Assembly (NCBI RefSeq): GCF_025447595.1
Contig: NZ_JAOEJU010000009.1
Coordinates: 141,634 to 205,633 of the forward strand
Length of the DNA stretch: 64,000 bases
Direction: 5' to 3'
Origin: Pseudomonas koreensis
GTDB lineage: Bacteria; Pseudomonadota; Gammaproteobacteria; Pseudomonadales; Pseudomonadaceae
In this document: piece by piece, positions 62,515 to 64,000 of the stretch
Position numbering within the stretch: the first letter of the stretch is position 1
How the letters are laid out: each line of letters opens with the position of its first letter
Translations under genes and position numbers: made by a program
The notes under the pieces: model-generated
The model's database searches: none
The model's input: only the letters and a program-made list of their open reading frames with translations
What the model was told of the DNA's origin: nothing

Positions 62515-62742
62515 GAGGGGAACTCCTGCCGAAGGGGGGCGGTGGAGTTATTGGGCGATTAAAGGGGGGGATTTGGCTACTGTCAGATCTGACAGGTATA
62601 GGAGAGGTTCAGACGAGTGGTAAAAGGAAATCGATATACCTTGGAAGACCGCCCCTCCCTCCGCAAGTTGGCGTAGTTTGCAAGGGCGGTCTCCAGAGTT
62701 GAATTAACTACAACGTTTCATTCTCGATAGGTACTCAGCCTC
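62515..62742. other. Spacer between Ig-repeat gene and 778-aa gene
   Basis: About 228 bases with a strong hairpin (62646-62692) that should end the upstream gene, and AT-rich sequence with short purine runs before the 778-residue gene. The promoter of the latter probably lies at 62530-62640. Confidence 0.5.
62646..62692 (-). terminator. Terminator-like hairpin after Ig-repeat gene
   Basis: AGACCGCCC (62646-62654) and GGGCGGTCT (62684-62692) form a perfect 9-bp stem around a 29-base loop that holds a smaller GCAA/TTGC stem. Confidence 0.6.
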
Positions 62743-64000
62743 TTATTTGATGCCGACCACGTTGGAGTAGTCATTCCACGGGGCAGTCTTGGCCGAACCT
62801 TCCCCTCCCCAATTAAGATATAAAGTTTTTCTGGCCGGCGCGGGCCACCAGTAGTTGCTGGTATCGGTTGACCAGTAATGATGGTTTCCCATGGGCCATC
62901 GATTCCCGTAGGCGGCATGTATTTCGTATAGCTCTGCCATGCTCGGAATTCGGGCACCTGCCGACGCGACGCTTGAGTTGGCTTGCGTCCAGGTTGCATT
63001 CCCAAAGCCGAAACACTGGATCACGTTCGTCACTGTCACGTTGTAGCTCTTGGATTGGTTGGCTGTATCTCTGGCAGTGATGGTGGCTGTTCCCCGGCCA
63101 CGCACGGTGACAAGCCCTGTTGTATCTACCACCGCTACACCCTGATTACTGGAAGTATAGGTGTAACCTGGGCGGCCACCGGAGGCTTGATGTCGTACCG
63201 AGTTACCCGAATTGAACGCTGGAAGAACTTCGGGGTTGCCCGGAATGATGTAGGTCTTGCCACCCAACGTGACCGGGTTGGTATTGAAGTTCAACGGCGC
63301 TAACGGACTCTCCCGGGTAAAGCTGCGCGACACGGTCTGTTGATTGTTGGCAACCGACCTCGCGTAAACCGTGTTCGAGCCCAGATGAATGCCGAGGGTA
63401 AGTGTCCAGACACCGCTCCCGTTGACAGGCACGGTTTGCCCTCCCACGTTATTGAGAAAAATCTGCACGCTGTACAACGGCGTTGCCGCCCCGGTCACAG
63501 TTACCGAAGTGTCTGTGGTTTTGCCGCCATTACCCAGTTCCCCGCCTGAATGCCGGACGGAGGTGAGTGTGGTGGTGAGGTGGGCCCTGACTGTAAATGA
63601 GTGGACAGGTGACTCAAGCTGATTTCCATAAAGTGCTTTGGCTTTTAGGTCGTAAGTGCTCTGACTGAGGCTGGAAAGTCGAGTGCTGGCGCTGCCGTTA
63701 CTGCCTAGTGTTATCGGCGAACCGATGGGCGCTGCACCGTTGTAAAGCTGCACACGCTGATTGCTGTCTGCACTGACTGTTACGGTGACCTCGTTTTCGT
63801 ACGTGGTGCCATTGTTGCCAACGGAACCTTTGATGTCGGTGACAGAAACGATGCGGGGAGTATTAGAAACAGCCACAGTAAAATTTCGAACCGCAGATTC
63901 CGGTTGCGTACCGTACAAAGCCCTGGCCTTGATGCTATGGGCGGTGGCACTCAGGCCGGTCAGTGTTTTGGTCCATTCCCCTTTACTGTCGACAGGGGTG
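62743..64000 (-). CDS. Ig-like repeat surface protein, N-terminus beyond window
   Basis: The C-terminal 419 residues of a larger protein; the frame is open to the right edge with no start. Three Ig-like repeats of about 100 residues can be traced by VYGTQPES/ALYGNQLESPVHSFTV-type boundaries, followed by a BIG2 domain (GYTYTSSNQGVAVVDTTGLV, then TVRGRGTATITARDTANQS). A final 80-residue domain follows, rich in Trp and Tyr (PSMAELYEIHAAYGNRWPMG, HHYWSTDTSNYWWPAP), that looks like the lectin-like tip of invasin/intimin-type proteins. It is probably cell-surface or secreted. Confidence 0.8.
   Translation of the reverse strand, partial: TPVDSKGEWTKTLTGLSATAHSIKARALYGTQPESAVRNFTVAVSNTPRIVSVTDIKGSVGNNGTTYENEVTVTVSADSNQRVQLYNGAAPIGSPITLGSNGSASTRLSSLSQSTYDLKAKALYGNQLESPVHSFTVRAHLTTTLTSVRHSGGELGNGGKTTDTSVTVTGAATPLYSVQIFLNNVGGQTVPVNGSGVWTLTLGIHLGSNTVYARSVANNQQTVSRSFTRESPLAPLNFNTNPVTLGGKTYIIPGNPEVLPAFNSGNSVRHQASGGRPGYTYTSSNQGVAVVDTTGLVTVRGRGTATITARDTANQSKSYNVTVTNVIQCFGFGNATWTQANSSVASAGARIPSMAELYEIHAAYGNRWPMGNHHYWSTDTSNYWWPAPARKTLYLNWGGEGSAKTAPWNDYSNVVGIK

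Overview
The window is about 61-62% GC chromosomal DNA from a fluorescent Pseudomonas (P. fluorescens group). This is inferred from gene content and order, not from a database search. Evidence includes aceK and hrpA in single copy, a Porin_5 porin, a DUF6124 protein, a 42-aa PA1414-type protein, and a guanidinobutyrase cluster laid out as I remember PA1418-PA1422 of P. aeruginosa. Nine paired GTGGGAGCGAGC-type REP elements of the kind common in this group are scattered between genes. I see no rRNA, tRNA, prophage, insertion sequence or CRISPR array.

Layout. 1-9 kb: a truncated DMT exporter, a chemoreceptor, aceK (glyoxylate-branch switch) and hrpA. 9-13 kb: a 373-aa ketoacyl-ACP synthase III-like enzyme followed by an ECF-type sigma factor overlapping a zinc-finger protein, then a porin. 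13-24.6 kb: a FemAB-like acetyltransferase, aqpZ, an ABC exporter, a LysR-hydrolase-ppiA string, azoR, another DMT exporter, a LysR/YcaC-type hydrolase divergent pair and a YbdG-type mechanosensitive channel. 24.7-33.7 kb: a DEAD-box helicase, a papain-like (AvrRpt2-type) cysteine peptidase with an unknown partner, small lipoproteins, a DUF899 protein, a TorF-type porin, a tiny SutA-like protein and a CvfB-type S1 protein. 33.7-38.6 kb: membrane proteins, a DMT exporter preceded by a possible attenuator, a divergent MFS/LysR pair, the PA1414-like gene and an MBL hydrolase.

38.7-45 kb is a guanidinobutyrate/polyamine catabolic cluster: SSS symporter, NCS1 permease, NTF2-like protein, gbuA and divergent gbuR, then a DTW-domain tRNA-modification enzyme. 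45-59.3 kb is a biofilm adhesin locus. A TolC-type outer-membrane protein, an RTX-type ABC transporter and an HlyD-type adaptor (a type I secretion system) are divergent from a 2,886-residue repeat adhesin. The adhesin has an N-terminal TAAG cleavage site typical of LapG substrates, about 750-bp repeats, a von Willebrand A domain and C-terminal RTX repeats. This architecture fits the second Pseudomonas adhesin system, MapA-MapBCE, better than LapA.

59.3-64 kb: a DUF6124 gene with a long structured leader, a 778-aa protein of unknown function with an AT-rich 3' end, and the C-terminal part of an Ig-like repeat surface protein that runs off the window.

The strongest candidates for new biology are five. 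They are the peptidase/partner pair with a tandem 22-bp repeat upstream; the Phe/Trp-containing leader peptide plus terminator ahead of the DMT exporter at 34.4 kb; the structured DUF6124 leader; the SicX-like regulatory region at 37.5-37.9 kb; and the uncharacterised surface-protein pair at the right edge.
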